NCBI RefSeq assembly: GCF_024753255.1
Contig: NZ_JANUHA010000011.1
Location: 1 to 64,000, forward strand
Origin: Massilia agri
GTDB taxonomy: Bacteria; Pseudomonadota; Gammaproteobacteria; Burkholderiales; Burkholderiaceae_D
DNA: 64,000 nt
Direction: 5' to 3'
Below the pieces are notes generated by a model. That model was not told where the DNA came from. It saw only the letters and a list, made by a program, of their open reading frames with translations, and searched no databases. Below are positions 1 through 7,115 of the stretch, one piece after another. The position numbers and the translations under genes are program-made. Each line of letters begins with the position of its first letter. Positions within the stretch are counted from its first letter, which is position 1.

Positions 1-394
1 GTGTCGCCACTTCGTCACGCCCGATCGCATCCATCAAGGCCACAAAGCGCTTGCGCCCGAAATTGAGGCCACCCCCAACTTCTTCGATAAATTCCACCCC
101 AGCCAAGCCGCGCGCGGCCGTGAACTGCTCGAGCGTGCGGCGCTGGTTGGCCAGGTCGGGGCGCTGGGCGGCGCTCGACACCCGGCAGTAGGCCACGATA
201 CGCCGCGGCGCGCCCGGCGATGGCAGGTGCAGGAACGCGCGCAACTGGCTCTCGGTATAACGCCGGCGGTTGCTGGCGGTGCGCGCCGCCGGGACTAGCC
301 GTCCCTCGCGCTCCCAGCGCTGCAGCGTCTTGACCGTGATTCCCAGCAGCCTGGCAGCGTGTCCGATTCCTAGAGTGCTTTCCATGGTCATCAT
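1..394 (-). CDS. tnpA: IS607-family serine recombinase (TnpA), 3' part beyond the window edge
   Basis: Open frame from an ATG at 394 (others at 391 and 385; AGAAG lies 6 bases before 394) to the window edge, so about 130 of an expected ~200 residues are present. Counting from 385, residues 4-50 form a MerR-like helix-turn-helix (GHAARLLGITVKTLQRWERE, then NRRRYTESQL). Residues 62-80 carry the resolvase catalytic motif IVAYCRVSSAAQ with nucleophile Ser70, followed by EEVGGGLNFGRKRF. DNA-binding domain first and catalytic domain second is the IS607 order. These elements transpose through a circular intermediate, without terminal inverted repeats. In complete IS607 elements tnpB (an RNA-guided nuclease) follows tnpA on the same strand, which here is outside the window. 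A different reading frame across the same bases is longer on paper but has no recognisable protein character. Confidence 0.85.
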   Translation of the reverse strand, partial: MMTMESTLGIGHAARLLGITVKTLQRWEREGRLVPAARTASNRRRYTESQLRAFLHLPSPGAPRRIVAYCRVSSAAQRPDLANQRRTLEQFTAARGLAGVEFIEEVGGGLNFGRKRFVALMDAIGRDEVAT

Positions 395-672
395 TCGACA
401 CTTCTGCGCACATTAAGTTCTACTAGAGTCTAGCTCCGTCCCGACCTTGGCTGCATCGCGCGCCTCGCCGGGGCTCGGTGCTGGAAGCCTTGGTGGTTTT
501 ATGTTGTCTTTGCTGAAGTCCGTAGCGTTCCGAATTCAAGTTGTTGTGAAGTCTCTCGTTGGTTAGTTACATTTCTCGACGTTGTGGGAGTGGATCTGCT
601 CGGCGCGTCATGAGGACATTTTCGGGAGCCTGTAGAAAAATATGAGAAAGCGCAGGCCGTGGAGACGCTTGC
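395..672. other. Non-coding stretch upstream of the recombinase gene
   Basis: About 280 bases between the recombinase start and the stop of the TerF-like gene. I see no credible gene. It contains the 14-base sequence GGTTAGTTACATTT at 561-574, which recurs at 2868-2881 on the far side of the two-gene cassette, and the short self-complementary CTAGAGTCTAG near 423-433. The left end of the IS607-type element should lie in here, but these elements have no inverted repeats to mark it. Confidence 0.5.
561..574 (+). repeat. 14-bp direct repeat, left copy
   Basis: GGTTAGTTACATTT, identical to 2868-2881. The two copies flank the TerF-like gene and its upstream partner. The match stops sharply on both sides. 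It could be a target-site relic, a shared binding site or chance; see findings. Confidence 0.5.
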
Positions 673-1995
673 CTAGCGCAGTAGCCCGTTCTGGCGCGCC
701 TGCCTTACCCAGCCCGGATACTCCGTCATCAACAGGTCATACAAGGCCGAATCCGTATGCTCGTCCGGACTGGACACCGAAAAGAAGTCCGCATTGTCGA
801 TCAGCCGTCCACCCAGGTCGTCGAGCTTTTCCAGGAAGGGAAAGTCGGAGTCGGCAAAGTCGGCCAGGCGCCTGGCCTTGGACTTCTTCCCTTTTCCGAT
901 GCCCATGAATTGCCAGAATATCGGTTCCCGGCTCGACCAGCGCAGCTGTCGCTCGGTCATGGGCTGGTCGGAGGTGGTGCCGTCGGTCACGAACATCACG
1001 TAGACCGGCAGTGGCGCGGCGTGCGGCGACGTGCGCTCGCCGCCGCCGGCATCCGGGAAATAGTGCCGGCGGACGGCCGCCATGGCCGCGCCGTAGCGGG
1101 TGTCGCCCTCGAGCGGATGGCGGTCGATGGCCTTCGCGATGTAGCCGGTCCAGTTCGACAGACCCATCGGCTCGGGCTGGTGCACGTTGCGCCCGAACAG
1201 GAAGACGTCGATGTCGCCGTCGTTGTCGAAGCGGCAGCCAAGCGCCAGGATGCGTTCGGCGAAACGCTGCACCAGGCCTTTGCGGTACAGCGCGCTCATC
1301 GAGCCGGAGATGTCGAGCACGAGGCAGACCCTGGCGCGGTGCGCATCCAGGCCGACCTTTGCAAGCGAGACGCCCGCCGACTTCACCAGGCTGACCAGCT
1401 GCGGCGCCTTCGCCTCGACGCGTTTCTCGAGGCTGATGCTCGAGGGTGGAGGCGCCGGCTGCGCCGGCGCGGCGTCCTGCGCGACGTCGGCGCCGAAATG
1501 CCGCACCAGGGCGGGCAAGCCGCCGTTGAAGCCCTGCCCCACCGCCATGAAGCGCCAGCCGCCTTCCCTGCGGTACAGTTCGCCGAGCATGAGCGCCTGT
1601 TCCTGGGAGAAGTCCGCGCCCGTGAACGCGAAGCGCGCGAACTCGCCGCCCGCGCCATGCAGCCCCACGTGGCCCTGCGTCAATTGCGACATGACGCCGC
1701 CACCATCGATACTGGCAGTGATGACGAGGCGCTCGACCTTCGCCGGCAGCATGGCGAGACGGAAGGAGAATCCATCGACCTCGTTCCCCTCACCCTTCAG
1801 CGTAACGCCGCCGCACGGCGTGGCCGGCTGGTTGAAGAAAATCATGTAGCGATCATCGACAAGCTTGCCGGCTGCATCGATGGCGAAGCAGGCGAAGTCG
1901 AGTTGCAGCCCCTGCCCTTTCAGCCTGACCTGCAGCTCGCCCTCCACCATATCGGGGGCGAATGCCAGACGCGCCCCTTTCGACAGTTCCTGCAT
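673..1995 (-). CDS. TerF-like protein: TerD domain plus vWA domain
   Basis: 440 residues. Residues ~1-165 look like a TerD-type calcium-binding beta-sandwich (for example FACFAIDAAGKLVDDRYMIF and the GELYRREGGWRF segment). A proline/alanine linker follows at ~170-186. The C-terminal half is a von Willebrand A domain with an intact MIDAS start, DISGSMS (Asp228, Ser230, Ser232), and the later segment VMFVTDGTTSD. This TerD-vWA arrangement is that of TerF in tellurium-resistance and chemical-stress operons. Those operons usually include terZABCDE and terC, none of which is present, so this is an orphan or minimal version. The only likely partner is the gene just upstream on the same strand (87-base gap). 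A role in metal-dependent stress response or phage-related defence is inferred from the family. No membrane segment or signal peptide is visible, so it should be cytoplasmic. Confidence 0.85.
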   Translation of the reverse strand: MQELSKGARLAFAPDMVEGELQVRLKGQGLQLDFACFAIDAAGKLVDDRYMIFFNQPATPCGGVTLKGEGNEVDGFSFRLAMLPAKVERLVITASIDGGGVMSQLTQGHVGLHGAGGEFARFAFTGADFSQEQALMLGELYRREGGWRFMAVGQGFNGGLPALVRHFGADVAQDAAPAQPAPPPSSISLEKRVEAKAPQLVSLVKSAGVSLAKVGLDAHRARVCLVLDISGSMSALYRKGLVQRFAERILALGCRFDNDGDIDVFLFGRNVHQPEPMGLSNWTGYIAKAIDRHPLEGDTRYGAAMAAVRRHYFPDAGGGERTSPHAAPLPVYVMFVTDGTTSDQPMTERQLRWSSREPIFWQFMGIGKGKKSKARRLADFADSDFPFLEKLDDLGGRLIDNADFFSVSSPDEHTDSALYDLLMTEYPGWVRQARQNGLLR

Positions 1996-2082
1996 ACGCT
2001 TCCTCTCCTGTTTCCCGTGCGGTCGTCCCGCAATCTTCGCCCCGCTGGCCGAAGAAATCCGCCGCGGCCTCCCTGCCTCGCT

Positions 2083-2694
2083 TCAGGCTGCGCTGCCGAA
2101 TTCAAGCTTCGCGGCCAATACGCGCCCAAGCGCCGTTTCAGGGTCCAGTCCGGCCATCATCTGGTTGATGATCTCCTGCTTGTCCTCCGGCGTGAGCTTG
2201 TCGCAAGCCGCCCGATGGGAACAGAAATAGGCGTACCAGGCCACGTCCGCCGGCCGTTCCTTGCGCGGCTTGAAGCGGGCCGGCACCTTGGCGCGCATCG
2301 CTTCCACGTATGCCGCCAGTTGCCCATCGACGCTGCCCCAGTCGAAGCCGGCAACGGCGCGCTTCTCGGCTTCCCAGTCACCCTGGTAAGCAGGGCCTGG
2401 CCGCAAGGTCTCCCTGTTCACCGCGAGGCAGGCCAGATTGGGCAAGCCATGCGTGGCGCAAAAGCTCTCCACGAACTGGAGCTTGGCGCCGATGCCCACC
2501 GGCACCGCACGGCCGAGTACCTCGTCCTTCGGATGCAGGGAGCGCGCCAGCGTCAGCAGGTCGCCGTAGGTGATCGGCATGCCGCGTAGCGATATGGCCT
2601 GGCGCGCGAGGGCTTCGAACAGGCGCGCGCCTGTCTCGATGTCGTTGAAGGTGAATGGAATCATTGCGGCTACAGCGTTGGAAGCGACGTTCAT
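2083..2694 (-). CDS. Hypothetical protein, partner of the TerF-like gene
   Basis: 203 residues, family not recognised. The centre, about residues 40-100, reads PITYGDLLTLA, then LGRAVPVGIGAKLQFVESFC, then LPNLACLAVNRETLRPG. This is a compact alpha/beta pattern of a kind I associate with small restriction- or phage-linked proteins, but I cannot assign a named domain. The C-terminal third is helical and charged (FKPRKERPADVAWYAYFCSH). No signal peptide or membrane segment is seen. It lies 87 bases upstream of the TerF-like gene on the same strand, so the two probably form a unit. The start is uncertain: ATG at 2694 is used, ATG at 2664 would remove ten residues, and neither has a clear ribosome-binding site. 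Confidence 0.7.
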   Translation of the reverse strand: MNVASNAVAAMIPFTFNDIETGARLFEALARQAISLRGMPITYGDLLTLARSLHPKDEVLGRAVPVGIGAKLQFVESFCATHGLPNLACLAVNRETLRPGPAYQGDWEAEKRAVAGFDWGSVDGQLAAYVEAMRAKVPARFKPRKERPADVAWYAYFCSHRAACDKLTPEDKQEIINQMMAGLDPETALGRVLAAKLEFGSAA

Positions 2695-2867
2695 GATTAA
2701 GCGTGCCTGTCAGTGACGTGCTTGTCAACCTGTCAAATAGCTCCCGGGGCCTGCGTCCGAGCGTCTTGCCGGTAGTCCGGCCTTTCCCTGGACGCCTTGG
2801 TAATGTCTGGTTAGTGTATGTGTAGTCGCTAACGTCGAGGTATCGTATTGTGCGGAAAGCGGCTGTG

Positions 2868-2881
2868 GGTTAGTTACATTT
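2868..2881 (+). repeat. 14-bp direct repeat, right copy
   Basis: Second copy of GGTTAGTTACATTT, 2.3 kb from the first (561-574), upstream of the hypothetical gene that precedes the TerF-like gene. A related GGTTAGTGTATGT lies about 57 bases earlier, at ~2811. Confidence 0.5.
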
Positions 2882-2939
2882 TTAAGAAACGCGGCGAGCT
2901 ATTCCTAGTTTCGACTCGCGTTCATGGCTGGCCCTGCAG

Positions 2940-2978
2940 AAAAAGCCGTTGAACGTTCATCTCGAACGATCAACGGCT
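2940..2978 (-). terminator. Rho-independent terminator, diverged copy of the guaA terminator
   Basis: Arms AGCCGTTGA (2944-2952) and TCAACGGCT (2970-2978) form a 9-bp stem followed on the minus strand by a run of five T. The stem and part of the loop match the terminator after guaA (8031-8074), with several loop changes. It stands at the same place relative to the guaA-end repeat as the true one, so it is probably the downstream flank of an older guaA end. Confidence 0.75.
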
Positions 2979-3013
2979 CACCTGATCTTTTTAGAAATCA
3001 GGAGTGTGCTCTA

Positions 3014-3029
3014 CTCACTCCCACTCGAT
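3014..3029 (-). repeat. Distal copy of the guaA 3' end (putative att site)
   Basis: CTCACTCCCACTCGAT is identical to 8115-8130, where on the minus strand it encodes the last codons of guaA (I-E-W-E-stop). Identity stops at once beyond this block toward guaA (3030 versus 8131). A terminator homologous to that of guaA lies on the other side. A gene-end duplicate of this size is what site-specific recombination by a tyrosine integrase at a gene 3' end leaves. Confidence 0.7.
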
Positions 3030-3413
3030 GATCAATGGCTGAGATAAGTGGTTGAATACGCTTAGCTTTCTGCGCCCAACCCCATCAGTACCACGACAGA
3101 AACCATGAACTGATGAGCGTTATGCTATGTTCGGGCACGGCTGAGAGTCAAGTACGTTCTACCTCGGCGGCTGCATCTAGAGCCTTCTCCAGGCTCATTC
3201 ATTAGCCTTGCTAATAGACCCATTCAGGATTGAGTACCTATTCAACGAGACGCGTGCGCGCGAGAATTCAGCGCAACAGTACATCGACTTCAAACAGGCC
3301 CAACGCTGGAGCCTTGCCGCTTCTGGATGACCCCAGGGAGGAAGAATTTGCTGCCAGCCGATTGCCCAATGGCGTGATCGGCTCCATTACTCAAGCATAT
3401 GCAACGGAGCACC

Positions 3414-4137
3414 ATGAACGAACATACCGACAAACCCTTCACTCGCCACGACGCGAGCGATACCGATATCGAACGCCGCCAGTTGCTGAAAATGACGGGG
3501 ACCGGCGCCGCCGCGATGGGCCTTGCCATGGCTGTGCCAGGCCAGGCCTCGGCGCAGACGCGTGTCAAACTCGGCGACAAATGGGACAAGACCTTCCCCA
3601 GGAGCGACAAGCTCATCACAGGAAAGTCAGCTTCCGGAACCGTTATGGCATCACCCTGGCAGCGGACCTATACGTGCCCAAGAACGCCAGCGGCAAGCTG
3701 GCGGCGATCGTGGTCAGCGGCCTTCGGCGCAGTCAAGGAACAATCCTCGGGCCTCTACGCGCAGACCATGGCCGAGCACGGTTTGATCACCCTGCCCTTC
3801 GACCCCTCATACACCGGCGAAAGCGGCGCGAACCGCGCCACGTGGCTTCGCCCGACATCAACACTGAAGACTACAGCGCGGCTGTTGACTTCCTCGGCCT
3901 GCTGCCGAACGTCAACCGCAAGCGCATCGGCGCCATCGGTATTTGCGGCTTGAGCGGCATGGCCCTGACCGCCGCCACGAGCGATTCACGCATCAGGGCG
4001 GTTGCGACGGCGTCCATGTATGACATGTCGCTCAGTATGAGCCGCAGCCACCAGGACAGTTATACGCTCGAGCAGCGTCACAAGGTCATCGACTACCTCA
4101 GCCAGCAACGCTGGGCCGACGCGGAAAGCGGCAAGTC
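3414..4137 (+). pseudogene. Alpha/beta hydrolase (YcjY/dienelactone-hydrolase type), frameshifted and truncated
   Basis: Starts at ATG 3414 with GGAG four bases before. The N-terminus has a twin-arginine signal (ERRQLLKMTGTGAAAMGLAM…GQASAQ). Hydrolase similarity then continues in alternating frames: the start frame to ~3620; a second frame for RNRYGITLAADLYVPKN…IVVSG to ~3720; back to the first for AVKEQSSGLYAQTMAEHGL…DPSYTGESG to ~3830; and again the second for ASPDINTEDYSAAVDFLG…GICGLSG…YDMSLSMS. GICGLSG is the nucleophile-elbow region, where such enzymes carry Cys or Ser. Three frame changes, plus loss of the C-terminal part at ~4137 where a sirtuin-like tail begins, make it non-functional. 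Intact relatives are exported hydrolases of roughly 350 residues. Confidence 0.8.
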
Positions 4138-4361
4138 GGGCCGCGTGGCCACGCTGTCGCTGGCCTGAGATCGGGGCCGGCCTGAACATCCCGACCGTAC
4201 GCCAGTTCGCCCAGCGGGTCGTATTGCGGCATGGCGGCTCGCTCATCCGGATCAATCCGCGCGAGGCTGACTCCGGCAGCGTGCACGGCATCGGCATTTC
4301 CGCCGGCGCACTGGAAACGCTCACCGCGCTCGATGCCCTGCTCGGGCAGGGACAGGCCTGA
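4138..4361 (+). pseudogene. C-terminal fragment of a SIR2-family (sirtuin) protein
   Basis: The frame ending at TGA 4359-4361 reads IGAGLNIPTVRQFAQRVVLR, then GGSLIRINPREAD, then HGIGISAGALETLTALDAL. This matches the last ~65 residues of NAD-dependent deacetylases of the Sir2 class, in which the GTSL/IGAGL…INPRE segment forms part of the NAD-binding fold. The catalytic His and the rest of the Rossmann domain are missing. It is fused, with a one-base slip near 4168, to the broken hydrolase in the same direction, so this is a rearrangement scar. A functional peptide is unlikely. Confidence 0.65.
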
Positions 4362-4385
4362 GCGCATCTCCACGGGTTTCGGCGA

Positions 4386-4730
4386 TCAAGCAGGATGGGC
4401 GGCGCCGCACATCATGCAGATTTGCTCGGACAGCTCCTGAGCCTCATCGATTGCGCGATACATCGCAGGAGAGCCATGCCGGATGTAAAAGCGCAGCCTG
4501 CCGAATTTTTCCTTCACCTGGAAAGCGTCCGGCCACTGCTCGCTGTCGGGCAGACGCGCTTCCTCATGGGCGATTTGCTCAAGAGCTGCCGACAGATCCC
4601 GGATGAGCTCAAACCAGCCATCTCCGCATTCGAAACCACTGGACATGAGAGACTCGGTCAGGCGCTTGTCCCTTCCGCGATACAGGCGCGGAAAGGATCG
4701 GAAGAGCACTTGGGTGTTTTCAGGCGACAT
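4386..4730 (-). CDS. Small conserved-looking protein with C-terminal CxxCG
   Basis: 114 residues, third gene of the ADP-ribosylglycohydrolase operon. ATG 4730 lies 7 bases after the stop of the preceding gene (4738). The body contains MSSGFECGDGWFELIRDLS and then QVKEKFGRLRFYI, and the end is EQICMMCGAAHPA. I have met this FECGDGW…KFGxLRFY…CxxCG pattern as an unnamed protein in phage and accessory contexts, but no function is assigned. The single CxxC near the C-terminus suggests a half zinc-ribbon or a dimer-forming metal site. A longer reading from 4994 would overlap the upstream gene in another frame and lacks protein character before residue 89, so 4730 is preferred. Tight spacing implies co-expression and perhaps an accessory or immunity role (inference). 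Confidence 0.75.
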   Translation of the reverse strand: MSPENTQVLFRSFPRLYRGRDKRLTESLMSSGFECGDGWFELIRDLSAALEQIAHEEARLPDSEQWPDAFQVKEKFGRLRFYIRHGSPAMYRAIDEAQELSEQICMMCGAAHPA

Positions 4731-4737
4731 TGACCTG

Positions 4738-6166
4738 CTACTGTCCCTTGCCTGCCTTGCACAACATCTTTGTTTCATGTTCACACACGCCGGCCCAGAC
4801 GAGAATATTTGCAATCGGACTAATCCTGCGGAATACAGCGTCCCCCTGTTTCCTGCCATAGATTTTTTCAGCGATTCGCCCTTCCACTGAATCGAATGGC
4901 AAAAGCGCATCGCCAAGTGTTCCTCCCATCGCATTGCCTCGCCTCGCGTTTCCAACATTCTCATCGAGTAGTCGCTCGACTTCATCGAAAACACGCCAGG
5001 GCAGCAAGCTATTGGGGCCCAGGCAATCGACGATCACTCCCTCTTCCGACCACTCGGCGTTGAACTGGCCTCCGTTCTGCTTTGGAATCGCCGCCCGAGA
5101 TCGCTCACGCAATCTGGCGGAAATCTTGGCGGCAAAGCTGCAATTGTCGACAGGATCCGCTTCGAGTTCAAGGACGTCAAGCGCCGCCGCTTCGCCATAT
5201 CGATCACGATGCTCGCGCACAGAATAGCCGATCATGAACAAGGCAGCTTCCAGCGCACGCAATGGATGTGCCGTTCGCATGAACTGGCTCGACGCGTTCG
5301 CTTCCAGAATCATCCTGAGCAAGCAGTTCAGCCGGAGATTCTGCTGGAACCTGTCAACGCCAGCGCCGAACATCGGGAACGTCCGTTTTTTTTCAACGTT
5401 CGGATTGCGCCGCGGCTCATACCCCCATGCAAACCGAAGGCGCTCCGGTACTTCTGCGAGCGCCATTTCCTCGGCCCAGCGACGTACCAGCCACCCCAGC
5501 GCCGCGCCAACCCGGCCGTCGTATATCGCCCAATCCGTACTGAGCAGGGAGTAGATCTTGGTGGTCCCAGAGTCGACTTCCAAGGCATGACGTTTGCCGT
5601 CAATCACGACAAAATTTGTCTGCGGCCCCTCGTTCAACATTGCCTCGACAGCCTTGAGATACCTGGGCAAGCCATCACCCAAGGACCGGATGAGCGAGGC
5701 CACTGGCCGATTCTGCACTCCCCCCCAACGCAGGATGTCTTCACATACCTGGAGGCACTGCTTGGCGTCGCCGTTTTCGATTGTTTCCCGCAGCTTCTCG
5801 CCAAGCTGGGCCAAGCATTCGGCGGACTCCGTATAGGAGAAAATGAATCCCTTTGTCAGCGGATTACGCGTTTTCCAGTAATAGTTCTGATAAGCGTCAA
5901 AAAGGGACTTGCAGGACCAGATCGCGCCCGCCTGCGGAGCAGCCCGATCGCTGCGCGCCGTCCATTGGTGCAAGACCTCATTGTTTGCCGCTGATTCAGC
6001 CCTGGACGTATCCAAATATCGAGCAAGCCAATTCACAAAATTCTCTGCATCGGCCCTGAATTCCTGCTCTTCCACCCCTGGTTCCCTCAATCGTAATTGC
6101 TTCTGTGAATTTATAGCTCGCCGGAATCCTACTTCCATCCTCCAAAAGCGACCGTGTGTGCAGCAT
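4738..6166 (-). CDS. Unknown ~475-residue protein (apparent frameshift near N-terminus)
   Basis: Second gene of the operon. ATG 6166 has an excellent ribosome-binding site (GGAGGG, 7-base spacing) 34 bases after the ADP-ribosylglycohydrolase stop. That frame gives ~30 plausible residues (MLHTRSLLEDGSRIPASYKF…ITIEG), and credible protein then continues in the neighbouring frame from ~6080 (VEEQEFRADAENFVNWLARYLD) to the stop at 4738. The join lies at a short G run, so an indel or sequencing error is likely. An in-frame start exists at 6138, but GGAGG abuts it directly. No named family is recognised. Visible segments are DILRWGGVQNR, KIYSLLSTDWAIYDGRVGAA with LGWLVRRWAEE, a cluster of prolines and basic residues (RRNPNVEKKR), and a helical C-terminus. 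It is soluble with no signal. Base composition looks less GC-rich than the flanking genes, suggesting foreign origin. Confidence 0.75.
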
Positions 6167-6200
6167 TCCTTTACCCTCCAGGATGTGGTTGGCCGATCGT

Positions 6201-7115
6201 TCAAGAGCTTGCGCCGGGCGGCGCAGCGTGCAAACGGTCCGCCAAGGCGAGGATCCGGTCGGCCCAGGCCAGCCGCTCCTGCCAGCGTTGGGGAATACCG
6301 GCTTGGCCATAGAACGCACCCGCGAGCTGGCCGCAAATGGCGGCCGTCGTGTCGGCGTCGTCCCCGAGGTTCGCTGCGCACAGGACCGCTTCCTCGAACG
6401 TCGCCGTCCGCTCGAAGCACCAGAGCGCCGCTTCGAGGCTGTCCACGACGTAGCCGCTGCCGCGGATCTCCCCGGCATGCGCGCCCCGGTAGGCGCCGCG
6501 TGCGATCGAAACCAGGCGTGCGGAGCACAGGTCCGTCATGCCATGCCCGTGCAGGATCGCCTCTTTCGTGGCGCCCGCCAGCGCCAGCCACAGCATCGCG
6601 CCAAACAGGCGGCTGGCCTCGATGCATTCCTGCGCCCCATGCGTGGTGCGGGCGCTCTCGCCCGCATACGCGATCGCCAACGCGCGGTCCGAAAAGTAAT
6701 ACATCGGCACCGGAGCCAGGCGCATCAGGCATCCATTGCCCGCAGTGTCCGGGTCCGTGCTGCCGGCAAACGCTTCGTCTTCATCCAGGAAGCGCTGCAA
6801 GGCATCGCTGACGGTCATGCCAATGTCGAAGCATTCGCCGGTGCTGCTCAGATAGCCTTCTTCCATCCAGCGGCAATAACGTCGCATCTGGTCGGCCGGG
6901 TCGAAGCCGCCGGAATCGAGCAGACTGGTGGCTAGGCACAGGGCCATCGAGGTGTCGTCGGTCCAATGGCCTGCCTCCAGCGCAAACGGCCCGCCGCCGA
7001 TCATGTCGGTCAGCGGCGCGAAGCTGCCGCGATCGAGGAACTCGACGGCCGTACCAACGGCATCTCCGCAGGCCAGCCCGAGCAGCGAACCGCGAAAGCG
7101 ATCCCGTGTTTCCAT
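6201..7115 (-). CDS. ADP-ribosylglycohydrolase (DraG/ARH family)
   Basis: 304 residues from ATG 7115, which has GGGAGGG five bases upstream; a longer start at 7157 is less likely. The family signature is complete: GLACGDAVG (residues 13-21), metal-binding WTDDTSMALCLA (Thr52, Asp53, Asp54), GNGCLMRLAPVP (127-138), HGAQECIEASRLFGAML (159-175), and GDDADTTAAICGQLAGAFYG (251-270) supplying the second aspartate set. These enzymes use two Mg ions to remove ADP-ribose from proteins, nucleic acids or small molecules. Length fits the family. It is the first gene of a leftward three-gene operon and precedes the unknown gene by 34 bases. In this setting it could be the reversing arm of an ADP-ribosylation module, or an effector acting on ADP-ribosylated substrates; which one is not visible. 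Confidence 0.92.
   Translation of the reverse strand: METRDRFRGSLLGLACGDAVGTAVEFLDRGSFAPLTDMIGGGPFALEAGHWTDDTSMALCLATSLLDSGGFDPADQMRRYCRWMEEGYLSSTGECFDIGMTVSDALQRFLDEDEAFAGSTDPDTAGNGCLMRLAPVPMYYFSDRALAIAYAGESARTTHGAQECIEASRLFGAMLWLALAGATKEAILHGHGMTDLCSARLVSIARGAYRGAHAGEIRGSGYVVDSLEAALWCFERTATFEEAVLCAANLGDDADTTAAICGQLAGAFYGQAGIPQRWQERLAWADRILALADRLHAAPPGASS

Larger units (their letters stand above)
2695..3413. other. Intergenic accessory stretch with guaA-terminator copy and att-like repeat
   Basis: Roughly 720 bases without a complete gene. It holds the second GGTTAGTTACATTT (2868-2881), a diverged copy of the guaA terminator (2940-2978), a small hairpin with CCTGAT/ATCAGG arms (2981-3002), and the 16-base guaA-end repeat (3014-3029). 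An open stretch at ~3227-3328 on the + strand (…NETRARENSAQQYIDFKQAQ…, stop at 3326-3328) has protein-like composition but no usable start. It may be a gene tail; I do not recognise it. Confidence 0.6.

Noticed and set aside
15-413. 132-residue minus-strand reading frame at the left edge
   Set aside because: Arg/Ala/Pro-rich shadow. The adjacent frame from ATG 394 gives a clear MerR-like plus resolvase protein open to the edge.
4738-6732. 664-residue version of the unknown protein starting at 6732
   Set aside because: Its first ~190 residues overlap the ADP-ribosylglycohydrolase in another frame and have shadow composition; the ribosome-binding site lies at 6174-6179.
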